A DNA stretch of 51,150 nucleotides from a virus: positions 1 through 51,150 of the IMG/VR virus record IMGVR_UViG_3300042373_000168; one strand, given 5' to 3'. Under the pieces are notes generated by a model, which saw nothing but the letters and a program-made list of their open reading frames with translations, was not told the DNA's origin and did no database searches. This document shows, one piece after another, positions 1-9,755 of this stretch. Position 1 is the stretch's first letter, and every line of letters starts with the position of its first letter. The position numbers were made by a program, and so were the translations under genes.

Positions 1-1944
1 CTCGGGGGCAAAGCCTAATGATAGTTTCTGGACAGCTTTAACCCGCCCCTCGATGTCACGGGCATCTTGGATTAAGTCCGCAGCTTGCGTTTTGCGTTCT
101 TCCGGCGTCTTTGCTATGTCAGATTTCTTGCGTCCACCACCCGGTGCACGTTTGCGTACGGGGGCTTCAGCTTGTCCGGCTATGGCTGCGACGGTGGCGG
201 CAGTTTCTTGCGGTCTTTCTTCTTTTGTTTCGACGGTTTCAATGGCTTCAGCGACACTGGGTTCCTCCGTTATGACTGCTTCAGGGGTTACTTCAGGGGT
301 TACTTCGGGGGCAGTTACAGGCTCAACAGCTTCAGGAACAGGCGCTGCTTCCATCGCTTCGGCTGGGGCAACTTGTACAACAGGCTGTACAGCTTCCGGA
401 GTAACTCCACCTGTTTCCACGGGGGCTGCTTCTCCCACCATTTCAGTAGGAGCAATAGGAGCCACAGCAGTAGGTTCGACCACAGGAGCACGTTGTGCAA
501 CGACAAAGCCGCCATCTGGTGTTCCTTGGATTTCTAGTTGTTCTTTGTTCTCAAGCGTATCCAGCACCGCCTGTGCTTGCTCAAGTGTTGGTAGTGGTGG
601 GGTTAGTGCAGTTGGCTGTACTGCCGCTCCTGTGACAGGCTCTCCAGTAAGTTGCTCAGCAGTAGCCAGTCCAGATGCGAGAGGTGCTTCAATTCCTCCG
701 GTAACGGCTTCAGTTCCTCCGACAGGCATAGCAGCGCTAGGCTCAACTGTTCCGTCGATAGCTGGTGAAGGTACGACATCGGCAACTCCTTCCGTAGGCG
801 CAAACTGCTTTGTTTCTTCGTCAATCAGTGTTTGCAGGCGGTCCAGTTCTCTCTGCTCTTGCGTAGCCGCACGACGTTCCGTAGCAACTTCAGCCACCCC
901 AGTAGTCGCACCAAGGCCAGCACCGGCTGCTGCTTCCAACGTACCCTGCGCCACAACACCACGCATCGTTGGTACATCAAAGCCTTCTTCTTGGAGTGCA
1001 AGGTTCTTAGCCAGTTGTTCTTGTGCGCCTTGGAGGAATTCAGGACCCGCTTCTTTTGCGGCGGATTTTGCCGCTGTGCCTAGATAACCTTTAGCCGCTT
1101 GCTCGGCTACGTCTTCTGCAATATCCGCTGCGCCTTTACGGGCGAGTTTATTAGCGATCAAGCGGGCAATAGCGGGTTGTGCACCCGTAATAGCTTCGAG
1201 CGTACCAAGGCCAGCACCCGTGGTAATCATGCCCATGTTCTCGCCAAAGTACTCCTGTGCCTTTACGGCTCGCGCTTCGGCTGCGGCGGGTTTCAAACCG
1301 GCCTTGATAAGTTCTTCTGCAACAGTTTCGTAGATAGCACCCTTGATGGTGCCCGCACCCATGACGGAGCCAACCGCCGCCGTAGTGCCAAGAACAGCCG
1401 CCGTAGGTGCGCCCGCTAGAGTAGTAGCAAGACCCGCAACGATAGCTGGACCCGACGTACCCAACGCATTAACAATGGTGTCTACTGGAGCAACAGAAAG
1501 CGCTTTAACACCCGCTATGACCTGATCTGCGATACCTTTGTCTTCGGCATCTTTCATGATCTGAGCCATCTCACGCGAGTCTTTCTTTGACTGCGCACTC
1601 ATCAAACTTGCTAGATGGTCTTCTACAGAGCGTAGATTTTTAGACACCGAAGAGTTTGCACCAAACGCGTCAGAGATAAGCCGAACGCCAGTAACTGTTC
1701 CCTTCTGTAACTGCAACGGAATATCCGCAACCTGCCGGAATACAGACTGGTCTTCAGGTGTCGGCTCGGCGGTCTTAGTGCGAGCGTCGATGAACTTGGT
1801 GGGCTGCAAATCCTCGGGGAGAAGATTGGCAGGGACGGCTCTACTCGTTTGTAATTCGGCGGGTAGTAAATTGTCCGGCACCGCCCTACCAACTGCGGGG
1901 GCAATATCCGACGGTAGCAGGTCGAGAGGTACCGGTTGTCCCAT
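1..1944 (-). CDS. Large virion ejection/internal-type protein, C-terminus cut by window edge
   Basis: An uninterrupted minus-strand frame runs from ATG at 1944 to the window edge (648 codons, no stop). The N-terminus holds three short related repeats (PVPLDLLPSDIAP, AVPDNLLPAELQ, AVPANLLPEDLQ). The middle is Ala/Gly-rich with hydrophobic stretches (for example around IVAGLATTLAGAPTAAVLG), and the distal part is Pro/Val/Glu/Thr-rich and low in complexity. Long, Ala-rich, partly membrane-active proteins downstream of the tail genes are typical of podoviral internal proteins ejected with the DNA. It starts 2 nt after the stop of the preceding gene and is surely co-transcribed with it. No enzymatic motif was recognised in the visible part; a lytic transglycosylase or other domain could lie beyond the edge. 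Confidence 0.7.
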   Translation of the reverse strand, partial: MGQPVPLDLLPSDIAPAVGRAVPDNLLPAELQTSRAVPANLLPEDLQPTKFIDARTKTAEPTPEDQSVFRQVADIPLQLQKGTVTGVRLISDAFGANSSVSKNLRSVEDHLASLMSAQSKKDSREMAQIMKDAEDKGIADQVIAGVKALSVAPVDTIVNALGTSGPAIVAGLATTLAGAPTAAVLGTTAAVGSVMGAGTIKGAIYETVAEELIKAGLKPAAAEARAVKAQEYFGENMGMITTGAGLGTLEAITGAQPAIARLIANKLARKGAADIAEDVAEQAAKGYLGTAAKSAAKEAGPEFLQGAQEQLAKNLALQEEGFDVPTMRGVVAQGTLEAAAGAGLGATTGVAEVATERRAATQEQRELDRLQTLIDEETKQFAPTEGVADVVPSPAIDGTVEPSAAMPVGGTEAVTGGIEAPLASGLATAEQLTGEPVTGAAVQPTALTPPLPTLEQAQAVLDTLENKEQLEIQGTPDGGFVVAQRAPVVEPTAVAPIAPTEMVGEAAPVETGGVTPEAVQPVVQVAPAEAMEAAPVPEAVEPVTAPEVTPEVTPEAVITEEPSVAEAIETVETKEERPQETAATVAAIAGQAEAPVRKRAPGGGRKKSDIAKTPEERKTQAADLIQDARDIEGRVKAVQKLSLGFAPE

Positions 1945-1946
1945 AA

Positions 1947-4358
1947 TTACTGATACTCCCACTGACCATTTCTAAACACAATAGGTTTCCCGTTTTTATC
2001 TTTAGCGGTAGCACCCTCCGTGTATTTTGTTGTAGCTGGAGGTGGTGTAGTAGTCGTAGTAGTCGTAGTAGGAACACCGGGTCGCTGCACACGTGATTGG
2101 ACGGTACGTGCAACTTCATCCAAACGGGCTTGTATTTCTGCCTGAATAGCAGGTTTATCTTTATCGTCTGCCATCAAATACTTAGCCCGTAAATTTTTAA
2201 TACCCTCGTCGTATCTTTGCGCTTCGGTAATTTCACTTTGCAGGCGAATATCAACGTTTGAAGCGCCGTATGGGTTATAACGCTTCATCTCCGCTACTTT
2301 GGTTGCCGCTTCTGAACGGATGTTTGCCAGTTCCTGCCCAACAGGGTCTTTGCCGTTATTTCTAGCGCGGTAATCTTCGATACCCCTCTGCGTCTCTGCG
2401 CTAAGGAACTCACGATCCAGATTAAATTGACCGGCACGAGTAGCAGCAACCCCCGCCATACCCACTCTCTCTGAGGATGCAGTTGCTTCCCGCTTAACCT
2501 GAACGTCGGCCAAGGTCTTTTTAATATCAGCATCAAGCGTAAACAGCTTAGTTTTGCGATCTTCAATCCGGTCCGCAATTTTATTAGCCTCACCATACCG
2601 CTGCATTTTCTCGGCCCGCTCGTAACGCGCTGTGTCCAGACGTAGCTTGTTGGCTTCCTTCTCAGACTCCCGCTTGAGCTTCTCGAACTCTTTCATGTTG
2701 CGTCCAGCCGCAGCACCAGCTTTACCCAGTGCAGTAGCAAACGGTACCGCCTCACCAAACGCCGCCATCATCTCAAATGCCGCAGCAGCCTTAGCATTAG
2801 ACTCAGCCTGTGGGCCCAGCTCAGACGCTTTAGCAACTTTTTCAGCCAGCTCAACTGACCGGTCAGGACCGAGAAACTTCTCCAACCGAGCCAAACCTTT
2901 TTCTTCTGCACCAACGCGCTCTTCATCCGTCATTACAGCTTTAGAAGGGTCTATCGCACGGAATGCAGACACATCGTCTGGTGGAGCTTTAACTTCTCTA
3001 CCCTTAGCGAATGCAACGATACCGCCGCCACGCATAGCCGGTGCTTCTTCTGGGGCTTCGCCAACTGCCGTATCTGCAAACATAGCCGCAGGCATAGGAG
3101 CCGCAGCGATACCCGAGTCAGCGGTGTCATCCGCCGCAATCATCTCTTCTTTAATAGTGGTCTGGGGGGTGGACTCAGCCAAAATACCCGAGTTGCGTAT
3201 GCGGGCGTTCAGGTTCTTCTGTTCCTGCACGAGTGCCAGTGTTGTAGCGTCACCCGCACCTTGGGCTACCTGATCCAACTGCTCTTCCGACATATCGCCC
3301 AACACAGAGCGCAGTTTGTCGATTGGCATAGTGTTAGGCACACTACCTTGCGGTGCAGCACCAGCGATACCACCTTCAGCCATCTTAATGATGCCGCCAT
3401 CCTTTTTGAACATCTGATACGCACCATAACCACCAAGCCCCAACTGAGCAAGTTGCGATGTCAGCGGAGGCGGTGCCTGATACTGCACTTGTGTTTGCTG
3501 GCCGAGCGGAACACCGCGCAAGATGTCCGACATAAACGCCAACTGCTGCTGTGGGTGACCGCGCTGAGACAGGAAGTCTTGGTAGGCTTGGCTCATTCTC
3601 TGCTGTTCCAGACCCTGCTGCTGAGCACCTGCCGCTGCCTGCGCTTGCATTGCACCTTGTTGCTGGCCGAACTGAGTCTGACCCAACTGCCCCAAAGTAC
3701 CTGCCATCTGCCCAGCCATACCGTAGCCGCGAAGCCCTAAGTCAGCACCAAACTGCTGAGCCTGTCTAGCCTGCTCAAACGCCGTCTGCATGCCGCGACC
3801 GTAAATATCACCTTGTTGCTGCGCAAGATTGCGCTGGCGCTCTGCTTCAACTATGGCCGAACGGGAACCACCAAAGGCACCTTGCTGGACGGCTTGAGCT
3901 TGGTTTTGCTGGCCTTGCATTAATGACGCACGCTGTGCTTCTCTAAGCTGCGGAGCCATAGCGCCTTCAATATACGGCGACATGTATGCTTGCATACTGC
4001 CGGGAGATGTAGCTTGTTGTGCGTACTGCTGACCTGCACCAAGACCGCCAAGACCTGCGATGCCCGCCAGTTGCGTGCCTTGCCCTATTTGTTGCGCTGG
4101 ACCTAAGTTAGCCGCGCCTTGAAATGATTGCTGCTGTAGTGGAGTAAAGCCAGCTACACGCTCCCCCTTATATGCTTGGTATGGAGAATCCGAAAAAGCC
4201 TCGGCCTTACCCAGCATGCGTTCTACATAGGGGCGGGCGTACTCAGGAATCGTAGTCGTAGTTTGTGTCGTGTTAGTGGGCTGGCTTCCACCACCACCGC
4301 CGGGGTAGAGCCTGTTATTACCGTTGACGTAGCCGTTGAACTTATTGCGGATAATCAT
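1947..4358 (-). CDS. Gln/Ala-rich virion protein (probable internal/ejection protein)
   Basis: 803 residues. After a short Gly/Thr-rich leader the first 300 residues are Gln-, Ala- and Gly-rich helical sequence with the segment YIEGAMAPQLREAQRASL. The middle contains GGIIKMAEGGIAG and MRGGGIVAFAKG, short Gly-Gly motifs that recur in other virion proteins of this window. Residues about 560-700 are charged and probably coiled-coil, and the C-terminus has a Thr/Pro tract. The start ATG overlaps the upstream stop (ATGA), so it is translationally coupled to the GNAT-like gene. Composition and position between tail proteins and another long Ala-rich protein suggest an internal virion protein; no catalytic motif is visible. 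Confidence 0.7.
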   Translation of the reverse strand: MIIRNKFNGYVNGNNRLYPGGGGGSQPTNTTQTTTTIPEYARPYVERMLGKAEAFSDSPYQAYKGERVAGFTPLQQQSFQGAANLGPAQQIGQGTQLAGIAGLGGLGAGQQYAQQATSPGSMQAYMSPYIEGAMAPQLREAQRASLMQGQQNQAQAVQQGAFGGSRSAIVEAERQRNLAQQQGDIYGRGMQTAFEQARQAQQFGADLGLRGYGMAGQMAGTLGQLGQTQFGQQQGAMQAQAAAGAQQQGLEQQRMSQAYQDFLSQRGHPQQQLAFMSDILRGVPLGQQTQVQYQAPPPLTSQLAQLGLGGYGAYQMFKKDGGIIKMAEGGIAGAAPQGSVPNTMPIDKLRSVLGDMSEEQLDQVAQGAGDATTLALVQEQKNLNARIRNSGILAESTPQTTIKEEMIAADDTADSGIAAAPMPAAMFADTAVGEAPEEAPAMRGGGIVAFAKGREVKAPPDDVSAFRAIDPSKAVMTDEERVGAEEKGLARLEKFLGPDRSVELAEKVAKASELGPQAESNAKAAAAFEMMAAFGEAVPFATALGKAGAAAGRNMKEFEKLKRESEKEANKLRLDTARYERAEKMQRYGEANKIADRIEDRKTKLFTLDADIKKTLADVQVKREATASSERVGMAGVAATRAGQFNLDREFLSAETQRGIEDYRARNNGKDPVGQELANIRSEAATKVAEMKRYNPYGASNVDIRLQSEITEAQRYDEGIKNLRAKYLMADDKDKPAIQAEIQARLDEVARTVQSRVQRPGVPTTTTTTTTPPPATTKYTEGATAKDKNGKPIVFRNGQWEYQ

Positions 4359-4759
4359 AATTTTGCTCCTACGATCCTATACTTTTCTTCGAACCCGTAT
4401 CGCTTCCACAAGCGGGCTATGGATTCTCTGGCAGCACCTTCAATAGCGGTTGCGCCGAACGCTTTGAGCAAGTCAGAAAACTGTTGATACGTTTCCTTGT
4501 TAGTTATTAACTTGCCACCCATAGACACAACAAACGCAACCCGGTCATTCGGGCGGTTAAAGAACTGTATTGCCGACGCGCCTTTGATTTCTCCAGCTTC
4601 GTCTACAGCAACTACCAATGTCCAAGCACCAGTAACAATAAACGTCTTTACGTGTTCTATCGTGTAGTCAGTCTGGTAATCCAACGCCCATTTAATGTAG
4701 TCCTCGACCTTGGGCCAAACTTGATTTACGTACTCTAGGTTTACGTGCTGTATCTTCAT
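4355..4759 (-). CDS. GNAT-fold small virion-region protein (T7 gp13-like position)
   Basis: 134 residues. The layout fits a GNAT N-acyltransferase fold: a helical N-terminus, a central beta pair (WTLVVAVDEAGEIKGASAIQFF), a further strand (RVAFVVSMGGKLI) and a C-terminal segment (ESIARLWKRYGFEEKYRIVGAKL) resembling the terminal GNAT beta-alpha-beta. The clear acetyl-CoA pyrophosphate loop (Q/RxxGxG/A) is not obvious, so activity is doubtful. It overlaps both neighbours by ATGA. T7 carries a GNAT-like internal protein (gp13) at the equivalent position; a structural role in the ejected core is inferred from that and from the neighbours, not seen directly. Confidence 0.6.
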   Translation of the reverse strand: MKIQHVNLEYVNQVWPKVEDYIKWALDYQTDYTIEHVKTFIVTGAWTLVVAVDEAGEIKGASAIQFFNRPNDRVAFVVSMGGKLITNKETYQQFSDLLKAFGATAIEGAARESIARLWKRYGFEEKYRIVGAKL

Positions 4760-6228
4760 GCGGGCAAGTGCTTAGACGCTTTACTGTCCACTGCCACCTT
4801 GCCTTTACCTACGCTTTTCTTGCGGGACTTTTGCACACGATCCATCATCGCGTAAAGCTTTCGCGCACCAGCCTCCGTGCTTCCGTTACCAAGCTCCGAA
4901 ACAATTCGGGCAGGCACGACAAATTCTCCATCAGCAAGACGGGCAGGCTGGCGATTACCAATAGAAGCAGGAATAGAATCAGAAACACCATCGCCCGGAC
5001 CTTTCAACAACCGCCCACCATCAGAATAACCACCTAAAGTAGATATACCACCCGCAGCAAACCTTGGCTCTCCGCTAAAAGCACTAACACCGGCATCGGC
5101 GCTTGGCGCTATAACATTAGTGGCTTCGGGGCGTTGCATCATTGGATTGGCGTACATCGGCGAGTTTATGTTTGCCATCGGGTAGCCAGTATTGGCCCCC
5201 ACTGCATTTTGTGCCGCCATCTGCTCAACAGGGCCACCCATTGCATACGCAGAAGCAATACCCCCCTCGGCCTTCTCGTCTGCTTTGTACGGCTCACCAG
5301 CAGTATAGGTAGGGTTAAAGTAAAGCTGCTCACTGGTCGATCCGCCCGGCTGATATTCCGCACCTGTTGCGCCATAGTCAAAACCGTACGGGCGAATCAT
5401 TGCGTTTGACTCAGGCTCTCTTACACCCTTCTGTTTCATAGCATTTGTTAGGCCCATCGTGCCAAGACCAACTGCTGCACTGGTAGCGTAGGGATGCTCC
5501 TCAGCGTAATCTTTCGCGCCTTGTACGCTAGGGTTTTGCATCAGGCTACCGAGGTTCTGCATGAAGTTTTGGCCGGGTTGTACAACTGACGGAGTAGCCA
5601 TCGCATTTGGGGCTATACCTTGCGCGCCTTGAGCGTAAGAAATGGGTGCGTTACCCCGCATTGCCGTGTTGGCATTACGGATAGTCTCCGCCAGATTTGA
5701 TGTTTGTGGAGTCAGCGAAGACGCAGTTGCGTCACCGGCTAGGTTAGGCCCCAGTTGAGTCAGGTTTTGCCCTAAGTTAGGCTGAGAAAATGCTTGTAGA
5801 AGCTGTTCACGCCCCGCCAAATTGGGAGCTACTTGGGCAAACTGCGATCCCGCTGCACCCGGCATTTGTGCGAGACCACCTTGTAGTGCTTGCGACTTAA
5901 GAGTATTTAACCCCATAGTTTGTGCGGCAGAGCCAGTTAAACCCGGAGTAACCCCCGGAGCCAGTGCACCCATACCACCTTGTAGACCGGGAAGAACGGT
6001 ACCCGCAAGTTGAGATGCCGCTGCTGGAGCAATGTTAGCTGCAACCCCCGGAGCAAGGCCCCCTAACCCCGTGCCAATCGGACTAAGGCCCAGACTGCCA
6101 AGCAGTCCCCCGCTGCCAGCTAAGGAAGCACCAGCAGCTAACCCAGTTCCTAAAGCACCCAACCCCCCTGCTATAACGGGGGCAGTTAAAGCGGTACTGG
6201 CTATCCCAGCGGCAACGGCAGCAGGCAT
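4756..6228 (-). CDS. Gly/Ala-rich virion structural protein with conserved C-terminal domain
   Basis: 490 residues. The N-terminal half is a Gly/Ala/Leu-rich hydrophobic low-complexity region. The C-terminal third holds a recognisable conserved block (GPGDGVSDSIPASIGNRQPA, then RLADGEFVVPARIVSELGNG) followed by a Lys-rich tail. I associate that block with tail- or capsid-linked proteins of many environmental podoviruses, from recall and without a named family. Gly-Gly motifs (AEGGIASAYAMGGPV, FAAGGISTLGG) match those in neighbouring virion proteins. The stop overlaps the start of the GNAT-like gene. The precise role is unknown; an internal or tail-associated virion protein is the best guess. 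Confidence 0.65.
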   Translation of the reverse strand: MPAAVAAGIASTALTAPVIAGGLGALGTGLAAGASLAGSGGLLGSLGLSPIGTGLGGLAPGVAANIAPAAASQLAGTVLPGLQGGMGALAPGVTPGLTGSAAQTMGLNTLKSQALQGGLAQMPGAAGSQFAQVAPNLAGREQLLQAFSQPNLGQNLTQLGPNLAGDATASSLTPQTSNLAETIRNANTAMRGNAPISYAQGAQGIAPNAMATPSVVQPGQNFMQNLGSLMQNPSVQGAKDYAEEHPYATSAAVGLGTMGLTNAMKQKGVREPESNAMIRPYGFDYGATGAEYQPGGSTSEQLYFNPTYTAGEPYKADEKAEGGIASAYAMGGPVEQMAAQNAVGANTGYPMANINSPMYANPMMQRPEATNVIAPSADAGVSAFSGEPRFAAGGISTLGGYSDGGRLLKGPGDGVSDSIPASIGNRQPARLADGEFVVPARIVSELGNGSTEAGARKLYAMMDRVQKSRKKSVGKGKVAVDSKASKHLPA

Positions 6229-6229
6229 G

Positions 6230-6541
6230 TTAAATCTCCTTCTTCATCAGTACGAGGCCCATGTTTTGCCCATACTCGTGTAATCCGAACATTGCGATAA
6301 GTTTACGCGCTTTTACGTCATTCTCAAAAGGGGTTGCGTATACTTCATTGTATCCTGCCGCTTTTAACCCCGGCGCAACCACGTTAACAAAAATACTACG
6401 GTACCTCTTAAACTTTGACGGTGACCACGCCCCCGGCGTTATGTTCAAGTGCAGCGCCACCTTACCAATCTCCCGCAAGTAATCGCAGAGGAAGCACACG
6501 TCTTCATCTTGGTACAGGGTTTCGCGCACGTCTTCCATCAC
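6230..6541 (-). CDS. Small protein with GNAT-like C-terminal half
   Basis: 103 residues. The C-terminal part (YNEVYATPFENDVKARKLIAMFGLHEYGQNMGLVLMKKE) has the look of the end of an acetyltransferase fold, where a small-residue helix follows a strand and a final strand closes the sheet. The N-terminal half (CFLCDYLREIGKVALHLN) is helical. It overlaps the preceding structural gene by 4 nt and ends one base before the next start. It is the second GNAT-like small protein in this stretch, which makes a structural or assembly role for the fold more plausible than two independent enzymes. This assignment is weak. Confidence 0.5.
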   Translation of the reverse strand: MMEDVRETLYQDEDVCFLCDYLREIGKVALHLNITPGAWSPSKFKRYRSIFVNVVAPGLKAAGYNEVYATPFENDVKARKLIAMFGLHEYGQNMGLVLMKKEI

Positions 6542-7206
6542 ACCACACCGCTTACAAACACAATCGACCCAATAGCCGACGGTATGCTGGGCAGGGCAAA
6601 GGGGGATGTCTGTGCTGGAGAAGCATGTAAATACACCCCGTTACCGCCGCCTGAAGTCGCAGCTAAGTCTGTTGCCCAATACAAGGCCACCTCATCCCCG
6701 CCAGTTACCGTAAAAGTAACACTGGAATAGGCAACAACTGCGCCGTCTACCCCGCCGTGCCTGTTGGGGATAGAAAATACGCTGGCAGAACCAGCCACAT
6801 TTACGCCATTAATTTGTAGCCAAACGTACGCTTCATGAATCTGCGAAGCTGTGTTAAAAACTTGCAAACTATAGTCGATCTTGTACACCCCGGTATTGTC
6901 TGGGGTGGCCGTGCTGTTTGGGTTGAGCGTAAATCCGAGGCCAGAGTCCAGTGTGTTCCATAGCACCTTGGTGGCCGTGTTTGTGCCCGTTGCATACTGG
7001 TCAGTGCTGTCCTGCGCGGCAATATGGGGGAAAGACAGGAACCGCCCACCACCGTTGGATAGCAACTGCCCCGTGACGTTATCAAGCGTGTTGAAGTACT
7101 GGCGCAGGATGTTGTGTGTCGTATCCGAATACCCCCGGTCGTACTGAACCGGCGCAAAGGGGAGCGCGGGTGCTTTGGTAGAGTCTAATCGGTCTTTGCC
7201 AGCCAT
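6538..7206 (-). CDS. Virion structural protein with C-terminal jelly-roll-like domain
   Basis: 222 residues. The first 60 residues carry the motif YDRGYSDTTHNILRQYFNTLDN, which I associate with head- or tail-fibre proteins of environmental podoviruses. The rest is beta-rich with alternating hydrophobics (YKIDYSLQVFNTA, AYVWLQINGVNV, GGDEVALYWATDL), in the manner of C1q/TNF-like jelly-roll trimers used as fibre knobs or decoration. It shares one base with the upstream 846-residue tail gene (TGATG). A surface-exposed structural role is inferred from composition and context. Confidence 0.6.
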   Translation of the reverse strand: MAGKDRLDSTKAPALPFAPVQYDRGYSDTTHNILRQYFNTLDNVTGQLLSNGGGRFLSFPHIAAQDSTDQYATGTNTATKVLWNTLDSGLGFTLNPNSTATPDNTGVYKIDYSLQVFNTASQIHEAYVWLQINGVNVAGSASVFSIPNRHGGVDGAVVAYSSVTFTVTGGDEVALYWATDLAATSGGGNGVYLHASPAQTSPFALPSIPSAIGSIVFVSGVV

Positions 7207-9746
7207 CAGTTTCTACCGTCAGGACGCACATCAATACGGGGCACACCAAGCTGCCACTGCGTACCCAGAGTATCAGACTCAATTTTGAACGCCATCTGCC
7301 GCCCACGAACTCGGCTATAAATAATCTCAGTAAACTCTTGCACGGTGTAAGTGCTTTGCCCAGCGTAATTCTGCGGTGTTGTAACCGTTGGGGATAGCGC
7401 AGTACCGTAGCTTGAGCCGGGGTTTTGTCGTGGGCGCATCGTCATACGCACAGAGGGTTTTAATGGGTTCGGCGTTGAAGACCCATCGAACGTAATATCA
7501 GGCAGCATACGCCACACGAACCCGTAGTTGTGCCCATCCCCGATGTCAAAGTCAGAAGATTGGATGTAGGCGCTAATCGGGCTAGGGGGGTTAGTAGTCC
7601 CATCGTTTACGCCAAGCTCATGGAACACAAGCTGGTCATCAAATGTTGCCGCCATAGGATATTCCCGCAGGGGGGAGTCTATCCAAGCAGAGCGCTCTAG
7701 TGAGCCGTAATACCAGACCCGGTCAAGGTAATTAAAGATGACGTAGCGGTCGATAATGTCAGAATTGGCAGAGCAATAGAACCACCATATCTCACTGTAT
7801 CCCTCGTTGGTGCCTGCAAAACATTGTGCAAACTGATCGCGGTTAATATCTTGGTACACGTACGTCCGCACGGCGCAAGGCAAAGTCTCAACCCGGCCTG
7901 AGTAAATATAGAATTTATCTACGCCCATCCAGTAAACCACACCAGCCGCCGTAGCCATGGCGTTTTGTGAGACGATAGAAATATTATCCGCAAGTAACGT
8001 AAAGCCCCATACAAGCGGTGGGCCGATGTACTGCATCGAGTAAATAGCCGCATCCGTCCAGACAAGAATTTCTTGGCGAGTTTGTAGCGCACCTACAATA
8101 GACGACCCGTGGGATAACCTGAAACTGCCCGCCTGATTAGTGATTGACGGCGTCCAGTCGGTGTAGCTTTCCTGCGCAGACCAGCGAATAAGTAGCGGGT
8201 CTTGAGTAAACGGGTCTGGCGAAACTAGCAAATCGTTACAGCCAAACGCAATCACAATACGTGACGCATCAGCCACCAGCACTTCGTTTATAGCAAACGG
8301 GCAGTCAGACGTACCGATAACCGTAATGCCAGCGGTCGTAGCCGTAGCCGACTGATCCATGATGTAAGTACCCGCACCGCCAGTACCTGTACCGAACCCC
8401 GAAATTGTAGTCCCCGAAGGGATTCCAGCACCCGCAACGGTCATGCCAATAATAATGGTTCCAGACGTTACAAAATTTACAGTAAGCGTGGCGGTGGAAT
8501 TAATATCTGCAATGCCGTTAAACGCACCTACAAGCACTCCGCGTGTAGCTATGTCGGGTGCGGTGCTCGTGCCGGGGGACCAGTAATACAAACCACCACC
8601 ACGGGGGTTGAACAGCAAGTCCTGCCCAAAATTGCTTTGGCTCCACAAACGTAACTGTGTGTTTGACGTAACTGATGCAGACTGACCCCAACCGTAATAG
8701 TTAGTAGCGTTTTGCACAATCGTATTATCTGCATGGGGAGCTACAGTCGTACCCGACGCACCACGAGAACATCCAGTAAACGTAGTGCCTGTAAGGCCGG
8801 TGTAAGAAATAAGCTCTGCGCCGATAATTAGCGTACCCGCTGGCGGGAAGTTGGTTGTGGAGTCAACGGTAATGGTGACGTTGTTCGCTGCTACAGGCTT
8901 ACCTATTGGGTAATAAATCTGAGCGTTGGCTCCGCGAGTGATGCCGGTAAACGACGTAGCGGTAGTGCCGGTGTACGCAATTACTTCTGACCCAATTACA
9001 ATATTGCCCGTCGCAGAAAAACCCGCCGTAGTTATAACGTCAATATCAGCAGTTGACGAAGGCGAAGTAATAGCCGTAGTAAGCGTGGTATCAAGGGTAC
9101 CTGTTGCCATATTAAGTTGCGTCAACGCAGGGCCAGTAATAACGCCACCCCACAGACCTGCACCCCAGCCTACCTGCGCGGTTCCTACGTTAGTACCATT
9201 ATTAAGCTGGTACCTTGCCGTTACTGTGCCGCCGCCAGTTGCCGCAGAGGTTGCGTCAATAAGAGAAGTAATCGTGTAGGTGTTGGTGTCAACGTACGTG
9301 ACTACAAATTCCCCGTTGAGATTCAACCCGCCGACGACTGTAGCCCCAGAAAAAGTAACAAAGTCGCCAGTGATCGCACCATGATCGGGGTCGTTAACAA
9401 CCACAATCTTCTCGGTGCCCGGAGTTACGTTAGTCGTGAAGGGGTTACTTACAACTACGCTGTAGCGAATAGGGGTGATGTCATAGTAGACACCGCCGTA
9501 CTCAATGTAAAACTTGCGCTCAGTGCCCACGCCCATCAAGTTAAAAAACTTCAGCGTGACCCAATTCCATAACGAACGGCATGTACCGATAAACGTTGAC
9601 GCAGAAAGTAGTGTCCACCCGCCAATCTTCTCTGGGTAGCCTGAACGAAACCGCACCTTGTCGCAGTCATACCAGCCACCTTCATTGGCGAGTGTTGTGC
9701 CTTCGCGGTTTACACCCGGACGGAACTGAAGTTTTTGTAACGGCAT
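7206..9746 (-). CDS. Long tail protein (tail nozzle/stabiliser-like) with inserted beta domains
   Basis: 846 residues, close to the size of T7 gp12 (tail tubular protein B). The N-terminus ([32 protein letters not shown]) and the C-terminal half (repeated aromatic beta strands such as [19 protein letters not shown]) resemble the podoviral protein that forms the distal tail nozzle. Between them are Thr/Gly-rich inserts: two related units built around IGxExIxYTGxTxTxFTGxxRG, and one unit with the motif [10 protein letters not shown] that recurs in the fibre gene at 15,847-17,055. The inserts look like modular Ig-like surface domains. Role inferred from position, length and composition. Confidence 0.6.
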   Translation of the reverse strand: MPLQKLQFRPGVNREGTTLANEGGWYDCDKVRFRSGYPEKIGGWTLLSASTFIGTCRSLWNWVTLKFFNLMGVGTERKFYIEYGGVYYDITPIRYSVVVSNPFTTNVTPGTEKIVVVNDPDHGAITGDFVTFSGATVVGGLNLNGEFVVTYVDTNTYTITSLIDATSAATGGGTVTARYQLNNGTNVGTAQVGWGAGLWGGVITGPALTQLNMATGTLDTTLTTAITSPSSTADIDVITTAGFSATGNIVIGSEVIAYTGTTATSFTGITRGANAQIYYPIGKPVAANNVTITVDSTTNFPPAGTLIIGAELISYTGLTGTTFTGCSRGASGTTVAPHADNTIVQNATNYYGWGQSASVTSNTQLRLWSQSNFGQDLLFNPRGGGLYYWSPGTSTAPDIATRGVLVGAFNGIADINSTATLTVNFVTSGTIIIGMTVAGAGIPSGTTISGFGTGTGGAGTYIMDQSATATTAGITVIGTSDCPFAINEVLVADASRIVIAFGCNDLLVSPDPFTQDPLLIRWSAQESYTDWTPSITNQAGSFRLSHGSSIVGALQTRQEILVWTDAAIYSMQYIGPPLVWGFTLLADNISIVSQNAMATAAGVVYWMGVDKFYIYSGRVETLPCAVRTYVYQDINRDQFAQCFAGTNEGYSEIWWFYCSANSDIIDRYVIFNYLDRVWYYGSLERSAWIDSPLREYPMAATFDDQLVFHELGVNDGTTNPPSPISAYIQSSDFDIGDGHNYGFVWRMLPDITFDGSSTPNPLKPSVRMTMRPRQNPGSSYGTALSPTVTTPQNYAGQSTYTVQEFTEIIYSRVRGRQMAFKIESDTLGTQWQLGVPRIDVRPDGRN

Positions 9747-9755
9747 TGCTATTCC

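Noticed and set aside
53-1087. 344-codon open frame on the plus strand
   Set aside because: It is antisense to a continuous minus-strand frame that starts at 1944 with good protein character. The plus-strand translation is Ser/Ala/Thr/Cys-rich low-complexity and has no partner on its strand.
2632-3273. 213-codon plus-strand frame
   Set aside because: Antisense to the 803-residue virion protein; a consequence of GC-biased codon use, with no ribosome site.
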